Positions 40,506 to 49,040 are shown, counted from the first letter of the stretch. The stretch: 64,000 nt of DNA from UMGS1696 sp963642885 (GCA_963642885.1 CAVIJI010000005.1:22718-86717), one strand, 5' to 3'. The notes: generated by a model from the letters alone, not told the origin. A program made the numbers and translations.

Positions 40506-42023
40506 TTATTCCTCGCCTAATAAGCCTTCGAGATTCTTGTTAAGCAGTATTTTCGCGGATCTCATCGATTTTTCGTATGCGGACGCTATGTCTGTTTTTC
40601 CGTCGTTCGCATTGGATTCGATTGCATCACTCAGAACGGAGATACCGAGAGTGTCGGAAAGACTGAATGTACCCGTATCGAATACTATGTTAAGCATTTC
40701 CGAGCTGTCCTCATCGCGAATATACTTGAAGTTAAGTGTGGTCTCGGTGTAAGCAGAGCGCATATCACCGTAAGATTCCGCACAAAGATTTTCGAGAATA
40801 ACGCCTGTTCTTTCGGTATCGAGATTGGTTTTGGGAATACCGCAGACGGCGGCGTATGCCGCTATAAGGCTTACGTAATTTTCCTGAGCCTCATCGTATT
40901 TCGGGAAAGGAACCACACCGAATTCCGCATCCATATCACGCAGACTCTTGAGAGAGCCTACGGGGTCGGCATAGAACATTGCGTGTTCCTGTGTGAACAG
41001 TCCCATGAATCCACCGTATTGAGCGTCGACTTCGCTTATTATTTTACCGCAATAATGTCCGTCATTTACGGCGGTGAGCATGTTTACAAGGCTGTCGTAT
41101 ACGGAATAGAATCTGTCGCCGAGAGTTATGAATTCGGGAATTCCTTCGCTGTTCTTTTCCATAATGGTCTCGCCTGTGCTGTAAACGAATGCTTTTATAC
41201 AGCCACTGTATGCGGCAAGACCGTATCGGTCGTCTACATCAATCTCGCCGTTTCCGTTGAGGTCAAGCACGGCTGCGGACAGATATTGAGAAAACATATC
41301 GTAAGTCCATTTGCCCTCACGTACAAGATCGTACGGTACACTGAGATTAACAGAATCCATGATGTTCTTGTTGAAGCCGAGCAGCCAGTACGATTCTCTG
41401 AACATAAGATGCAAATCGCCTACAAGGAAGTACAGCTTGTCCTTTACTTCGATATCTTCCATTGCATTTGCCGACCACCACGGTTTTTCGAGATTCAGTG
41501 ATTCGATTTCGTTTACATTCACGAGAGAACCTTTGGTCGCGAACGGTGCCACAAATTTGCTTTCGTTCCAGAAACAGTCGTAGGTGTTGGTGTTAGCCGC
41601 AATTTCTTTGTTCATCGCCGACGTAACATCATTGTAGTCGAGCAGGTTTTCATTCAAGACTATTCCGAGCTTGTCGGCAACCTTAATATTTCTGTTGTAA
41701 ACGGCATCGTTAAGGATTTCTCCGGTGAGCTCCTCGGTAGTCATGAACGTGTAGGCAAAGTTGCTGATGTTGTTCAGAAACGTGAATTCATATCCGTCGT
41801 AATTTCCGCTCGGAACATCGGCATAAAGCGCGGCGAGCTCGGAGTCCTCTGTTTCTTCCGTTACGGCTTCTGTTTCGGCTTCCGTTTCGGCTGCGGCAGT
41901 CTCGACAACCGCAGTGGAATCGGTATCGCCGCCGTCACTGTTATCGGATGCTTTTTCGGAGCACGACGCGAGCGGCATGAGCATAAGTGCGGCGAGTATT
42001 AATGTGAATAATCTCTTTTTCAT
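40506..42023 (-). CDS. ABC sugar-type extracellular solute-binding lipoprotein (orphan 3)
   Basis: A lipoprotein with signal MKKRLFTLILAALMLMPLA and lipid Cys in LASCSEK. An unusually acidic linker follows, with repeated Glu-Thr-Glu-Ala units to about residue 65. The binding domain contains LNDAVYNRNIKVADKLGIVL near 110, VNEIESLNLEKPWWSANAMED, and the Asp-rich loop DLNGNGEIDVDDRYG. ATG 42023 is preferred because AAGGAGAAAACA precedes it and the promoter lies at 42072-42100; the longer upstream frame would start before the promoter. It is transcribed alone. It shares the DAVYxRN motif and layout with the proteins at 15126 and 33432. It is convergent with fucI, so a fucosylated or other host glycan ligand is possible but unproven. 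Confidence 0.9.
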   Translation of the reverse strand: MKKRLFTLILAALMLMPLASCSEKASDNSDGGDTDSTAVVETAAAETEAETEAVTEETEDSELAALYADVPSGNYDGYEFTFLNNISNFAYTFMTTEELTGEILNDAVYNRNIKVADKLGIVLNENLLDYNDVTSAMNKEIAANTNTYDCFWNESKFVAPFATKGSLVNVNEIESLNLEKPWWSANAMEDIEVKDKLYFLVGDLHLMFRESYWLLGFNKNIMDSVNLSVPYDLVREGKWTYDMFSQYLSAAVLDLNGNGEIDVDDRYGLAAYSGCIKAFVYSTGETIMEKNSEGIPEFITLGDRFYSVYDSLVNMLTAVNDGHYCGKIISEVDAQYGGFMGLFTQEHAMFYADPVGSLKSLRDMDAEFGVVPFPKYDEAQENYVSLIAAYAAVCGIPKTNLDTERTGVILENLCAESYGDMRSAYTETTLNFKYIRDEDSSEMLNIVFDTGTFSLSDTLGISVLSDAIESNANDGKTDIASAYEKSMRSAKILLNKNLEGLLGEE

Positions 42024-42071
42024 TGTTTTCTCCTTATATTTAAAATAATATTTTCGTACATCGGACTTTAC

Positions 42072-42100
42072 ATTGTACAACAAAGCGCGGGAAAAGTCAA
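42072..42100 (-). promoter_or_regulatory. Promoter of orphan solute-binding protein 3
   Basis: Minus strand TTGACT (42095-42100 on plus), 17 bp, TACAAT (42072-42077 on plus). Confidence 0.87.
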
Positions 42101-42160
42101 CGAGAATATGAAAAGACTTTTTGCGGGTATGGTCTCGGTCGGATATCATCGGAAAAATAT

Positions 42161-42601
42161 TTAAATGATATCGAAACCGTCACCGTGATACCAAAGCTCC
42201 GATGGCTTGTCAGATGTGTATGTTCGATACAATTCATCGAATCCGCTGACTGTTTCAAGGTCGGATAGAGTGCTTTCTTCAATCCAAAGAGCTTCGCCTT
42301 CGTCGGATGAGCACAGCTCGCCTTCGTATTCATTTGCCTTGAACAGGAAAACGATGTATCTCTCGCCGCGGGATGTGTAAAAGTTTTTGATGCCGCACAA
42401 TTGCGGGGCCTTTACCGTGATTCCCGTTTCTTCTTTTACCTCTCGAATAACGGATGCCGTTATCGATTCGCCGTCTTCCACATGTCCGCCGGGAAATATG
42501 GCACCGCTGTAATTTTTGTCACTGCGTATCTGGATAAGAACCCGACTGCCGTCGTGCACCAGACACATATTGGTAAGTATAACCTTCTTCGCCTCTGCCA
42601 T
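42161..42601 (-). CDS. NUDIX hydrolase
   Basis: A 146-residue cytoplasmic pyrophosphohydrolase. The NUDIX box reads GGHVEDGESITASVIREVKEETG, fitting Gx5Ex7REUxEExGU, starting near residue 38. MutT-like members hydrolyse oxidised dGTP or other nucleoside diphosphate derivatives; the 8-oxo-dGTP-type arrangement FPGGHVEDGE suggests this branch, but the substrate is not determined. It is co-directional with the downstream binding-protein gene, which has its own promoter, so it is probably independent. Only a weak ribosome site (GGGAGCTATCC) precedes the ATG. Confidence 0.9.
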   Translation of the reverse strand: MAEAKKVILTNMCLVHDGSRVLIQIRSDKNYSGAIFPGGHVEDGESITASVIREVKEETGITVKAPQLCGIKNFYTSRGERYIVFLFKANEYEGELCSSDEGEALWIEESTLSDLETVSGFDELYRTYTSDKPSELWYHGDGFDII

Positions 42602-42778
42602 GGATAGCTCCCGTATTAAAAATTATATGATTTAAACCACTTGACATTATTATATCAGAGTTGCGTTTTCGTTGCAAGTGTGATGTTTCAAGCTCGCAAC
42701 AATCCGTTAATAACGTAAATTATAAAATTTCATTATTAACGCATACCTTTTTTTGGCGACTATTGCACCGTATTTGTA

Positions 42779-42807
42779 TTGACACCTTACGCACGTTGTG
42801 ATATACT
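42779..42807 (+). promoter_or_regulatory. Promoter of the uracil permease gene
   Basis: TTGACA (42779-42784), 17 bp, TATACT (42802-42807). Transcription should start about 170 bases before the start codon, leaving a long leader. Confidence 0.9.
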
Positions 42808-42840
42808 ATGTCGAATGAAAAAATACGGTTTGCGCTAAGG

Positions 42841-42951
42841 AAGCTCTATCTTTAATCCGATACAGAGATGTCGGCAAGGTCAGCTTAATTTATAGGCGTT
42901 TTACGCATAAGTGAGGTTGTGTCTTGCCCGGATGAACGGCAGGACTTTTTT
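42841..42951 (+). promoter_or_regulatory. PyrR-type attenuator (binding loop, antiterminator, terminator) of the uracil permease
   Basis: The leader holds a PyrR-binding-loop-like stem: CCGATA (42857-42862), hexaloop CAGAGA, TGTCGG (42869-42874), then CAAGG. An outer AAGCT/AGCTT stem (42841-42845, 42882-42886) closes it. An intrinsic terminator follows: GTCTTGCC (42921-42928) / GGCAGGAC (42938-42945) plus T6. GGCAAG (42873-42878) in the loop element can instead pair with CTTGCC (42923-42928), giving an antiterminator that excludes both other stems. This is the three-way switch by which PyrR with UMP shuts off pyrimidine genes. Confidence 0.85.
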
Positions 42952-42984
42952 AATGCAAAAAATTAAAAAACATCGGAGGAAGTT

Positions 42985-44385
42985 ATGAAACTGTATTATC
43001 AACCCGGCGATAAGCCCAAGTTCGGTCAGCTGATAGTTTTCGCTATTCAGCAGCTCCTTGCTATAATGGCGGCAACACTTGTTGTTCCCGTTATCACAGG
43101 CAACGGAATGAGCCCCGCAGCAGCATTGTTCGGAGCGGGAGCGGGCACACTCGTATACATTCTTTTCACATTAAGAAAGAGTCCCGTATTCCTCGGTTCG
43201 TCCTTTGCGTTCCTCGGTTCGATGGCAGCCGCATTCGCAGGTGCCGCTACGACGGAGGTAGGTTATCTCGGATTAATTCTCGGTGCGATTTTCGCAGGTC
43301 TCGTTTATGTTGTTATCGCCGTTCTCGTTAAGGCTCTCGGCGTTGATTGGCTTAACAAGCTCATGCCCGCTGTTGTTATCGGCCCCACGGTTGCCATAAT
43401 CGGTCTTTCCCTTTCCGGCAATGCTATCGGCGATATTCAGTCAAGCGGCACAGGCACAGCGGCTACAAACCTCTGCATCCTCTGCGGTATCGTAACACTG
43501 TTTGTAACGATTCTCTGCTCCACATTCGGTAAGAAAATGGTTCGCCTCATTCCCTTCATCATCGGTATTCTCGCAGGCTACGCGGTAGCGGCTGTATTTA
43601 CCGTAATCGGACTTGCAACAGGCAACGAAGCACTTCAGGTTATCAACTTCGGTGCGTTTGATGTTCTGGTTGAAGGCGGTATCGGTCTTCACACATTCTT
43701 CTCGGTTCCCGAATTCACATTCATCAGAGCTCTCGGCGGCTTCAGCGGCATAACAGGTCAGTATATCGGCTCCATAGCCGTTGCGTACATTCCCGTTGCT
43801 CTCGTAGTATTCGCCGAGCACGTTGCCGACCACAAGAACATTTCTTCAATCATCGAAAAAGACCTTCTCGTTGATCCCGGCCTTTCACGTACACTTCTCG
43901 GTGACGGTGTCGGCTCGATGGTAGGTGCGTTCTTCGGCGGCTGCCCCAACACTACATACGGCGAATCCGTAGCGTGTGTTGCTATTACAGGTAATGCATC
44001 CGTTGCCACAATCGTTGCGACGGCTGTTCTCGCAATAATCATTTCCTTCCTTTCTCCCTTCGTTGCATTCGTTAACTCCATTCCTTCATGCGTAATGGGC
44101 GGCGTTTGCATCGCGCTTTACGGATTCATCGCCGTATCGGGTCTTAAGATGGTTCAGAAGGTTGACCTCGAGGACAACAAGAACCTCTTCGTTGTATCCA
44201 CAATACTCGTTTGCGGTATCGGCGGCCTTTCCGTAACATTCGGCGAGTTTCCCATCACAGCCACAGCTACAGCGCTTATCCTCGGTATTATAGTAAACCA
44301 GATGCTCGGCGGAACCAAGTCGGAGAACAATGACGGCTTGAGCGAAGTTAAGACCGGCAAAAACATTAAAGCACAGAATAAATAA
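42985..44385 (+). CDS. uraA: Uracil permease, NCS2/UraA family
   Basis: An integral membrane protein, 466 residues and about 14 hydrophobic segments, that imports uracil with protons. Family features are FAIQQLLAIMAATLVVPVI in segment 1, LGSSFAFLGSM in segment 3, MPAVVIGPTVAIIGLSL, and VVFAEHVADHKNISSII with the substrate glutamate of UraA. The C-terminal motif GCPNTTYGESVACVAITGNAS follows. CGGAGGAAGTT precedes the ATG. Xanthine transport is the main alternative inside the family; the PyrR-type attenuator in the leader argues for a pyrimidine. Its codon use is highly biased. A strong terminator follows. Confidence 0.94.
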   Translation: MKLYYQPGDKPKFGQLIVFAIQQLLAIMAATLVVPVITGNGMSPAAALFGAGAGTLVYILFTLRKSPVFLGSSFAFLGSMAAAFAGAATTEVGYLGLILGAIFAGLVYVVIAVLVKALGVDWLNKLMPAVVIGPTVAIIGLSLSGNAIGDIQSSGTGTAATNLCILCGIVTLFVTILCSTFGKKMVRLIPFIIGILAGYAVAAVFTVIGLATGNEALQVINFGAFDVLVEGGIGLHTFFSVPEFTFIRALGGFSGITGQYIGSIAVAYIPVALVVFAEHVADHKNISSIIEKDLLVDPGLSRTLLGDGVGSMVGAFFGGCPNTTYGESVACVAITGNASVATIVATAVLAIIISFLSPFVAFVNSIPSCVMGGVCIALYGFIAVSGLKMVQKVDLEDNKNLFVVSTILVCGIGGLSVTFGEFPITATATALILGIIVNQMLGGTKSENNDGLSEVKTGKNIKAQNK

Positions 44386-44403
44386 TCGATAAAGCGTATA
44401 TGA

Positions 44404-44436
44404 AAAACTGCCGACGGTCTTGCCGTCGGCAGTTTT
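44404..44436. terminator. Bidirectional terminator between uracil permease and pncC
   Basis: AAAACTGCCGACGG-TCTTG-CCGTCGGCAGTTTT followed by TT: 14 perfect base pairs between convergent genes. Confidence 0.95.
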
Positions 44437-44465
44437 TTACATATTTGAGTGAAAGCCGAATCTGT

Positions 44466-44960
44466 TTAAAATTCGCCCCGAGCTTTTTCGATTACGAGAC
44501 TCATGGCGTGCTCTGCTGTCATATGCCTGATTTCACTTCTCGAATATTGCTTTTCGCGGCAGAAATGCATGGTTTCGGTATAAACGCCTTTTTCGTCTGC
44601 GACACCGAAGCATACGGTTCCGACGGGCTTCTCCGGTGTTCCGCCGCCCGGACCCGCTATACCCGTAACGGAAACCGCTATATCACAGCGGAGCTTTTTC
44701 AGTGCGCCGAGTGCCATATACCCCGCGCATTTCTCCGACACCGCACCTACGGTTTCTATAACATCGACGGGTACATCGAGAAGATCTTCCTTGACCTCGT
44801 TTGCGTATGATACAATGCCGCCGAGCAGTACATCGGATGCTCCCGGAACATCGGCTATCAATGCGGCTATCATACCCGCGGTACAGCTTTCGGCTGTTCC
44901 GACAGTCAATCTGCGATGTCTGAGCTCTTCGGTGAGCTCTGCGGCAATATTGTTTTCCAT
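44466..44960 (-). CDS. CinA C-terminal-domain protein (nicotinamide-nucleotide amidohydrolase PncC-like)
   Basis: A stand-alone CinA C-domain of 164 residues, which in characterised members deamidates nicotinamide mononucleotide to nicotinate mononucleotide in NAD recycling. The active-site region TAESCTAGMIAALI is at residues 22-35; the usual second Gly of ESCTGG is Ala here. VPGASDVLLGGIVSYAN, VGAVSE and AVSVTGIAGPGGGTPEKPVGTV are all conserved. The N-terminal molybdopterin-like domain of full CinA is absent, as in PncC of many bacteria. A GAGGTG sequence precedes the ATG. It has its own intergenic spaces on both sides. Confidence 0.92.
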   Translation of the reverse strand: MENNIAAELTEELRHRRLTVGTAESCTAGMIAALIADVPGASDVLLGGIVSYANEVKEDLLDVPVDVIETVGAVSEKCAGYMALGALKKLRCDIAVSVTGIAGPGGGTPEKPVGTVCFGVADEKGVYTETMHFCREKQYSRSEIRHMTAEHAMSLVIEKARGEF

Positions 44961-44976
44961 AAATTACACCTCACAC

Positions 44977-45007
44977 AAAAAGTCCGATGACAGGCATCGG
45001 ACTTTTT
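44977..45007 (-). terminator. Terminator of the Gfo/Idh/MocA gene
   Basis: AAAAAGTCCGATG-ACAGG-CATCGGACTTTTT, 13 perfect base pairs, between the end of the oxidoreductase gene and pncC. Confidence 0.92.
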
Positions 45008-45022
45008 TAATCTAATCACAAA

Positions 45023-46069
45023 TTACCAAACGATCTTTTCTCCGCCGTTTTCGGCTGACTTGAACGCGTCAAGTATAATCTTGAGAACGCATCTCATCTG
45101 GTCGTGGGTTACCATCTGTTCTTCGATACCGTCGATGGCGCGAACGAAGTTGCGGTAATAATCGTGTACGTCTGATACGGGCTTTTCGAGATCGTATTCG
45201 TCTACGGTGATACTGTCTCTGGGAGCCATTGTCTTTGTAAGACCGCTGGCGTTCTGAACGGGAAGAACATCCGCTTCATTCCAAGCCTTGCACTTAACAA
45301 CGTGAGCGGGAACTCTCCAGTCTGTTATGATTGCACTGCCGCCCTTTGCTCTCATGTAGAAACGAGGCATAGCGATGAAATTGTATGTTCCGACTTCGAG
45401 ATAAGCCTTCTGACCGTTTTTGAATTCAAGCCAAAGCTGGAAGCCGTCGTCAACCTCGTCGTTTGTTATGTGGTCGAATGTGCAGCGAACGGAAGCGATA
45501 TCGTATCCGAGAATCATGCAGGCCTGGTCGATGATGTGTACACCCCAGTCATAGAGCATACCGCCGCCGTATTTCTTGATTCCTCTCCAGTCGGAGGGAA
45601 TACCGCGGCTTCCGTGAATTCTCGACTCGATGTTGATTACCTCGCCGATTTCACCGCTGTCGTGAATCTTCTTCATTGCGAGAGCGTCGACGTCAAAGCG
45701 TCTGTTCTGGTGAACGGAGAAGATTTTGTGGTTCTTGTTGGCAACGGCAATCATTCTTTCCAAACTGTCCATGGAAAGAGTAACGGGCTTTTCGCTGATT
45801 ACGTTCTTGCCGTGGTTAAGAGCATCTACGGCGATTTCCTCGTGAACGTCGTTCGGAGTAGCTACGGTTACCATGTCGATTGTCGGGTCGGACAAAAGCT
45901 CTTCGCGTGTCGAGTAAACCTTGATACCGTTCTTTTTGGCAAGCTCGCGCTTCTTTTCGTCGATATCGTAAATTCCCGCGAGGTTGCAGACATCACTTGT
46001 GAGCAGGTTCTTTACATGGAAACCCGCACCCATTCCTCCGTATCCTATAACGGCAGCATTCTTTTTCAT
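45023..46069 (-). CDS. Gfo/Idh/MocA-family NAD(P)-dependent oxidoreductase (1)
   Basis: A 348-residue cytoplasmic dehydrogenase acting on a sugar, inositol or related polyol; the substrate is unknown. The N-terminal Rossmann fold has VIGYGGMGAGFHV (residues 7-19) for the nucleotide. VTVATPNDVHEEIAVDAL and the catalytic-lysine motif ISEKPVTLSM (EKP) follow near residue 96. The C-terminal domain contains GGMLYDWGVHIIDQ with the conserved Asp/His pair. ATG 46069 is chosen because GGAGCTTAAT lies before it, rather than an upstream ATG at 46108. Its promoter (46195-46222) is divergent from the sulfatase, and both regions share the sequence ACGGTAACA, so the two genes may be co-regulated. Confidence 0.92.
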   Translation of the reverse strand: MKKNAAVIGYGGMGAGFHVKNLLTSDVCNLAGIYDIDEKKRELAKKNGIKVYSTREELLSDPTIDMVTVATPNDVHEEIAVDALNHGKNVISEKPVTLSMDSLERMIAVANKNHKIFSVHQNRRFDVDALAMKKIHDSGEIGEVINIESRIHGSRGIPSDWRGIKKYGGGMLYDWGVHIIDQACMILGYDIASVRCTFDHITNDEVDDGFQLWLEFKNGQKAYLEVGTYNFIAMPRFYMRAKGGSAIITDWRVPAHVVKCKAWNEADVLPVQNASGLTKTMAPRDSITVDEYDLEKPVSDVHDYYRNFVRAIDGIEEQMVTHDQMRCVLKIILDAFKSAENGGEKIVW

Positions 46070-46153
46070 ATTAAGCTCCATTCTCCGTGCCCATAACGCT
46101 CGAAGCACGGTAAAAATAATGTATTATACAGAATATCATAATCGATACTCATT

Positions 46154-46222
46154 GGTTACTGAGTGGTTACGGTAACACTAATCTCTCTACTTATATTATA
46201 TTGAAAAAACGGTGATTGTCAA
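46154..46222 (-). promoter_or_regulatory. Promoter of oxidoreductase 1 with palindrome downstream of the start site
   Basis: Minus strand TTGACA (46217-46222 on plus), 16 bp, TATAAT (46195-46200 on plus). The palindrome GTTACGGTAAC (46166-46176) and a half-site GGTTAC (46154-46159) lie just downstream of the expected start: a candidate operator. Confidence 0.78.
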
Positions 46223-46300
46223 GAGGATTAGTTAATCATAATTACATGCGAGCAAAAAAAATCGGACAAAATTTTACTTTACGGCACGTGTAATTGATTA

Positions 46301-46329
46301 TTGATTTCATTACGTTTTTCGTATATAAT
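46301..46329 (+). promoter_or_regulatory. Promoter of the sulfatase gene
   Basis: TTGATT (46301-46306), 17 bp, TATAAT (46324-46329). Immediately downstream is ACGGTAACA, the same half-site as in the divergent oxidoreductase promoter. Confidence 0.83.
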
Positions 46330-46379
46330 ATAACGGTAACATAAAGATAAATCTGCGGATAATGCAAGCGGGGAATGAA

Positions 46380-47801
46380 ATGAGTACAAAGAAACCTAAT
46401 TTAATTTATATGTTTGCCGATCAGCTCAGGCTGTGCAGCATGGGTTATTACGGTGATAAAAGGGCGATTACGCCGAATATAGATGCTCTGGCCGAAAACA
46501 GCTGCAATCTTATCAATGCGGTATCGGGGCATCCGGTATGCGCACCGTACAGAGCGTCATTGTTCACGGGTAAGTACACGACAAGCACGGGAATGGTTAT
46601 TAACGAAATAAGACTGAACCCGAATCATCGCTCATTCGCGAATGTATTGGACGACGAGGGCTATAACACCGCGTACATCGGCAAGTGGCATATGTACGCA
46701 AATCAGCTCGGACACCATGCGGATCCGAAAAACTCGTATATTCCCGAAGGGGAGAATCGTCTCGGATTCAACGGACTTTTCGCGGCGTACAATTTCCATC
46801 ATGAAAATTACGGAGACACATCGTACTACCATCTCGATTCGCCGGAAAAAATTCATTACGACGGATTCGAACCCGACTGCCAGACGGACATGGCAATTGA
46901 GGAGATGAAGCGTCTTGCCGCAGACGACAAGCCGTTTGCGCTGTTTTTGTCCATAGGCATACCGCACGACCCATGGGACGAGTGGAACTGTGATCCCGAG
47001 GCATACAAGATGTTCGAGAATACACGGTTTGAACTGCCCGAAAACTATCTTCCCGACAACGATCCGTATGCCGACGACTGGGCAAAGCTGTCCGATGAGG
47101 AAAGAAAGCTCCTTCCGTACTGGATGAAGGGATACTATTCAATGGCGGAAAAGGTTGACGAGGAGGTCGGCCGCATGCTTAACGCGGTGAAGGATGCGGG
47201 ACTGGAGGACGACACGATATTTGTGTTCACATCCGACCACGGTGAGCTGTTCGGTGCTCACGGAAGACGTGCGAAGAATATCTTTTACGAGGAGGCTGTG
47301 AGGGTGCCGTTCCTTGTAAGATATCCTGATAAGCTGAAAAACGGCGAGAGGGACGTTTGTCTCAATACCGTCGACATAATGCCCACGCTTCTTTCGATGA
47401 TGGGCATGAAGGATGATATTCCCGCGGATGTCGAAGGAAGAGATTTGTCCGACGCGGTATTCGGCTGTGATGACGCATATAAGCCCACGGGTGCACTTAT
47501 GATGGGAACGGGTGCTACTGCGGCATGGGAAGACGGGCATGAATGGAGAGCGTACAGAACGGACAGATACACATATGCGATATACCTGAGAGACGGAGCG
47601 GAGCTTTTGTTCGACAACGAGAACGATCCGCTGCAGATGAATAACCTTTCCATGAATCCCGAATATTTCGATAAAAAGGTTGAAATAAGGAACGAAATGT
47701 ATGCCGAGATGAACCGCATCGGAGACCGTTTCCACATCAGCAGCTATTATCGTGACAACTGGACACAGGACAGAATAATACTCAAGACCAAGGCAGACTG
47801 A
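46380..47801 (+). CDS. Sulfatase (Cys-type, formylglycine-dependent), cytoplasmic
   Basis: Removes sulfate esters from sugars or other substrates. The alkaline-phosphatase-fold start NLIYMFADQ supplies metal-binding Asp14/Gln15. Cys54 in CAPYRAS (CxPxR) is the residue converted to formylglycine, and the downstream LFTGKYTT completes the signature. IGKWHM and FTSDHGELFGAHG give further active-site ligands. There is no signal peptide, so it acts inside the cell on imported sulfated sugars, unlike many secreted gut sulfatases. An anaerobic maturase would be needed and is not in the window. ATG 46380 is preferred over 46362 because GGGGA stands at proper distance. Possibly co-regulated with the divergent oxidoreductase. 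Confidence 0.93.
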   Translation: MSTKKPNLIYMFADQLRLCSMGYYGDKRAITPNIDALAENSCNLINAVSGHPVCAPYRASLFTGKYTTSTGMVINEIRLNPNHRSFANVLDDEGYNTAYIGKWHMYANQLGHHADPKNSYIPEGENRLGFNGLFAAYNFHHENYGDTSYYHLDSPEKIHYDGFEPDCQTDMAIEEMKRLAADDKPFALFLSIGIPHDPWDEWNCDPEAYKMFENTRFELPENYLPDNDPYADDWAKLSDEERKLLPYWMKGYYSMAEKVDEEVGRMLNAVKDAGLEDDTIFVFTSDHGELFGAHGRRAKNIFYEEAVRVPFLVRYPDKLKNGERDVCLNTVDIMPTLLSMMGMKDDIPADVEGRDLSDAVFGCDDAYKPTGALMMGTGATAAWEDGHEWRAYRTDRYTYAIYLRDGAELLFDNENDPLQMNNLSMNPEYFDKKVEIRNEMYAEMNRIGDRFHISSYYRDNWTQDRIILKTKAD

Positions 47802-47813
47802 AGATGAAAAACA

Positions 47814-47857
47814 GCGGAGCTTACCGAAAATCCGTATGCGGGACGGTAAGGCTCCGT
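47814..47857 (+). terminator. Terminator of the sulfatase gene
   Basis: CGGAGCTTACCG pairs with CGGTAA-G-GCTCCG (one bulged G), followed by TTTTTG. Confidence 0.8.
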
Positions 47858-47890
47858 TTTTGTGTTTTCGTGTGTATTTGCGTGAAAAGC

Positions 47891-47919
47891 TTGACACGGC
47901 GTGATATATTGTGTATAAT
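47891..47919 (+). promoter_or_regulatory. Consensus promoter of the histidine phosphatase gene
   Basis: TTGACA (47891-47896), 17 bp, TATAAT (47914-47919): both hexamers perfect. Confidence 0.92.
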
Positions 47920-47955
47920 AAACATGATTATTTATATTTGGGGAGGACGACGCAC

Positions 47956-48681
47956 ATGACACAATTCAAACATACGCGCCAACTCCTGACCTCGCAAATA
48001 ATACTTGTTCATCCTGCAAGCGCCGCTCACTATCTACTCGAGGGAAGGGCGCTTGTTTGTCTTGTCAGGCATGGACAGACGGACTGGAATATTATAAAAC
48101 GTCTTCAGGGCAGGGAAAATATCCCTCTTAACGAAAACGGTCACGATCAGGCAAGGCTTATTTCCACAGTCATGAAGCGTACGAAGAAAAGCGGCGTCGC
48201 GTATGCCGCCGTGTGCACATCACCTCTTTCGAGGGCTGTTGTTACCGCGGAATACATTGCGGAATCGGTAGGCGTAGAAGAACCGACCGTGGTCGACAGA
48301 CTGATCGAACGTGACTACGGAGCGTTATCGGGGCTTACGCTGGATGAGAGAAAAAAGATGTTTCCGAACGGCGAAAAGCACGCCGATGATGTCGAGACAG
48401 TTCCGCAGGCTGCCGCACGCATGCTCGGTGCCATAGATGATATGCTTGAGGTGTCGGAACGGAAAACCGTTATCGGGGTAACACACGGAGGCTTGATTAA
48501 CGCGGTTTTTTCTCGTCTTACCTCCGGTGAGATAGGTACGGGAAAAACGCTGACGGTGAACTGCAGTGTCAGCTGTATTGCGGCGGGAATAGGCGAGCCT
48601 ATACCGCTCGCGTATAATCTGCAGAACGATTATGCGGCGGAATACATAAACAAGCTGCTCTGGTGCGGAGCGGAAATATAG
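47956..48681 (+). CDS. Histidine phosphatase (phosphoglycerate mutase-like) family protein
   Basis: A cytoplasmic phosphatase of the RHG superfamily, 241 residues. The first ~33 residues (MTQFKHTRQLL ... YLLEG) are an unusual extension before the first strand. The catalytic motif LVRHGQTDWN contains His39, followed by LQGRENIPLNENG. The second part has TSPLSRAVVTAEYIA, LIERDYGALSG with the acid Glu, and GVTHGG with the second histidine. Members include cofactor-dependent mutases, fructose-2,6-bisphosphatases and alpha-ribazole phosphatases; the substrate here is open. GGGGAGGACGACGCAC precedes ATG 47956, and the promoter at 47891-47919 excludes an earlier start at 47911. Its TAG stop lies inside a palindromic repeat. 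Confidence 0.9.
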   Translation: MTQFKHTRQLLTSQIILVHPASAAHYLLEGRALVCLVRHGQTDWNIIKRLQGRENIPLNENGHDQARLISTVMKRTKKSGVAYAAVCTSPLSRAVVTAEYIAESVGVEEPTVVDRLIERDYGALSGLTLDERKKMFPNGEKHADDVETVPQAAARMLGAIDDMLEVSERKTVIGVTHGGLINAVFSRLTSGEIGTGKTLTVNCSVSCIAAGIGEPIPLAYNLQNDYAAEYINKLLWCGAEI

Positions 48682-49040
48682 CGGGGATTTCTTTACGGTG
48701 AGTAGTGGAGACAACCGCCCCGCTATCGAGATTGCCTTTTTTCAAACTTTGAAAAGTTTGAAAATTGCCTTCGGCAAGCAGTCAATCTCCGAATATGAGG
48801 CTTGGAAATATAGCGGGGATTCACTGCAGCTTGGCAGTGGAGACAACCGCCCCGCTATCGAGATTGCCTTTTTCAAACTTTGAAAAGTTTGAAATTGCCT
48901 TCGGTAAGCAGTCAATCTCCGAATATGAGGCTTGGGAATACAGTGGGGATTTCTTTACGGTGAGCAGTGGAGGCAACCGCCCCGCTATGAGGCTTGGGAA
49001 TATAGCGGGGATTTCTTTACGGTGAGTAGTGGAGACAACC
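48678..49040. repeat. Mosaic palindromic repeat cluster (four M1 and two long second modules)
   Basis: M1 copies of 49 bp at 48678-48726, 48810-48858 and 48940-48988 have arms ATAGCGGGG/CCCCGCTAT (third copy with changes in the left arm). A fourth at 49002 lacks its right arm after about 49036. Between them, modules at 48727 and 48859 (~80 bp) contain CAAACTTTGAAAAGTTTG, TTGCC-TTCG-GCAA and outer GAGATTG/CAATCTC pairing. Each next M1 is preceded by AGGCTTG plus a few bases. The first copy includes the TAG stop of the preceding gene. The 48682-49188 interval contains no other gene. Confidence 0.92.
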
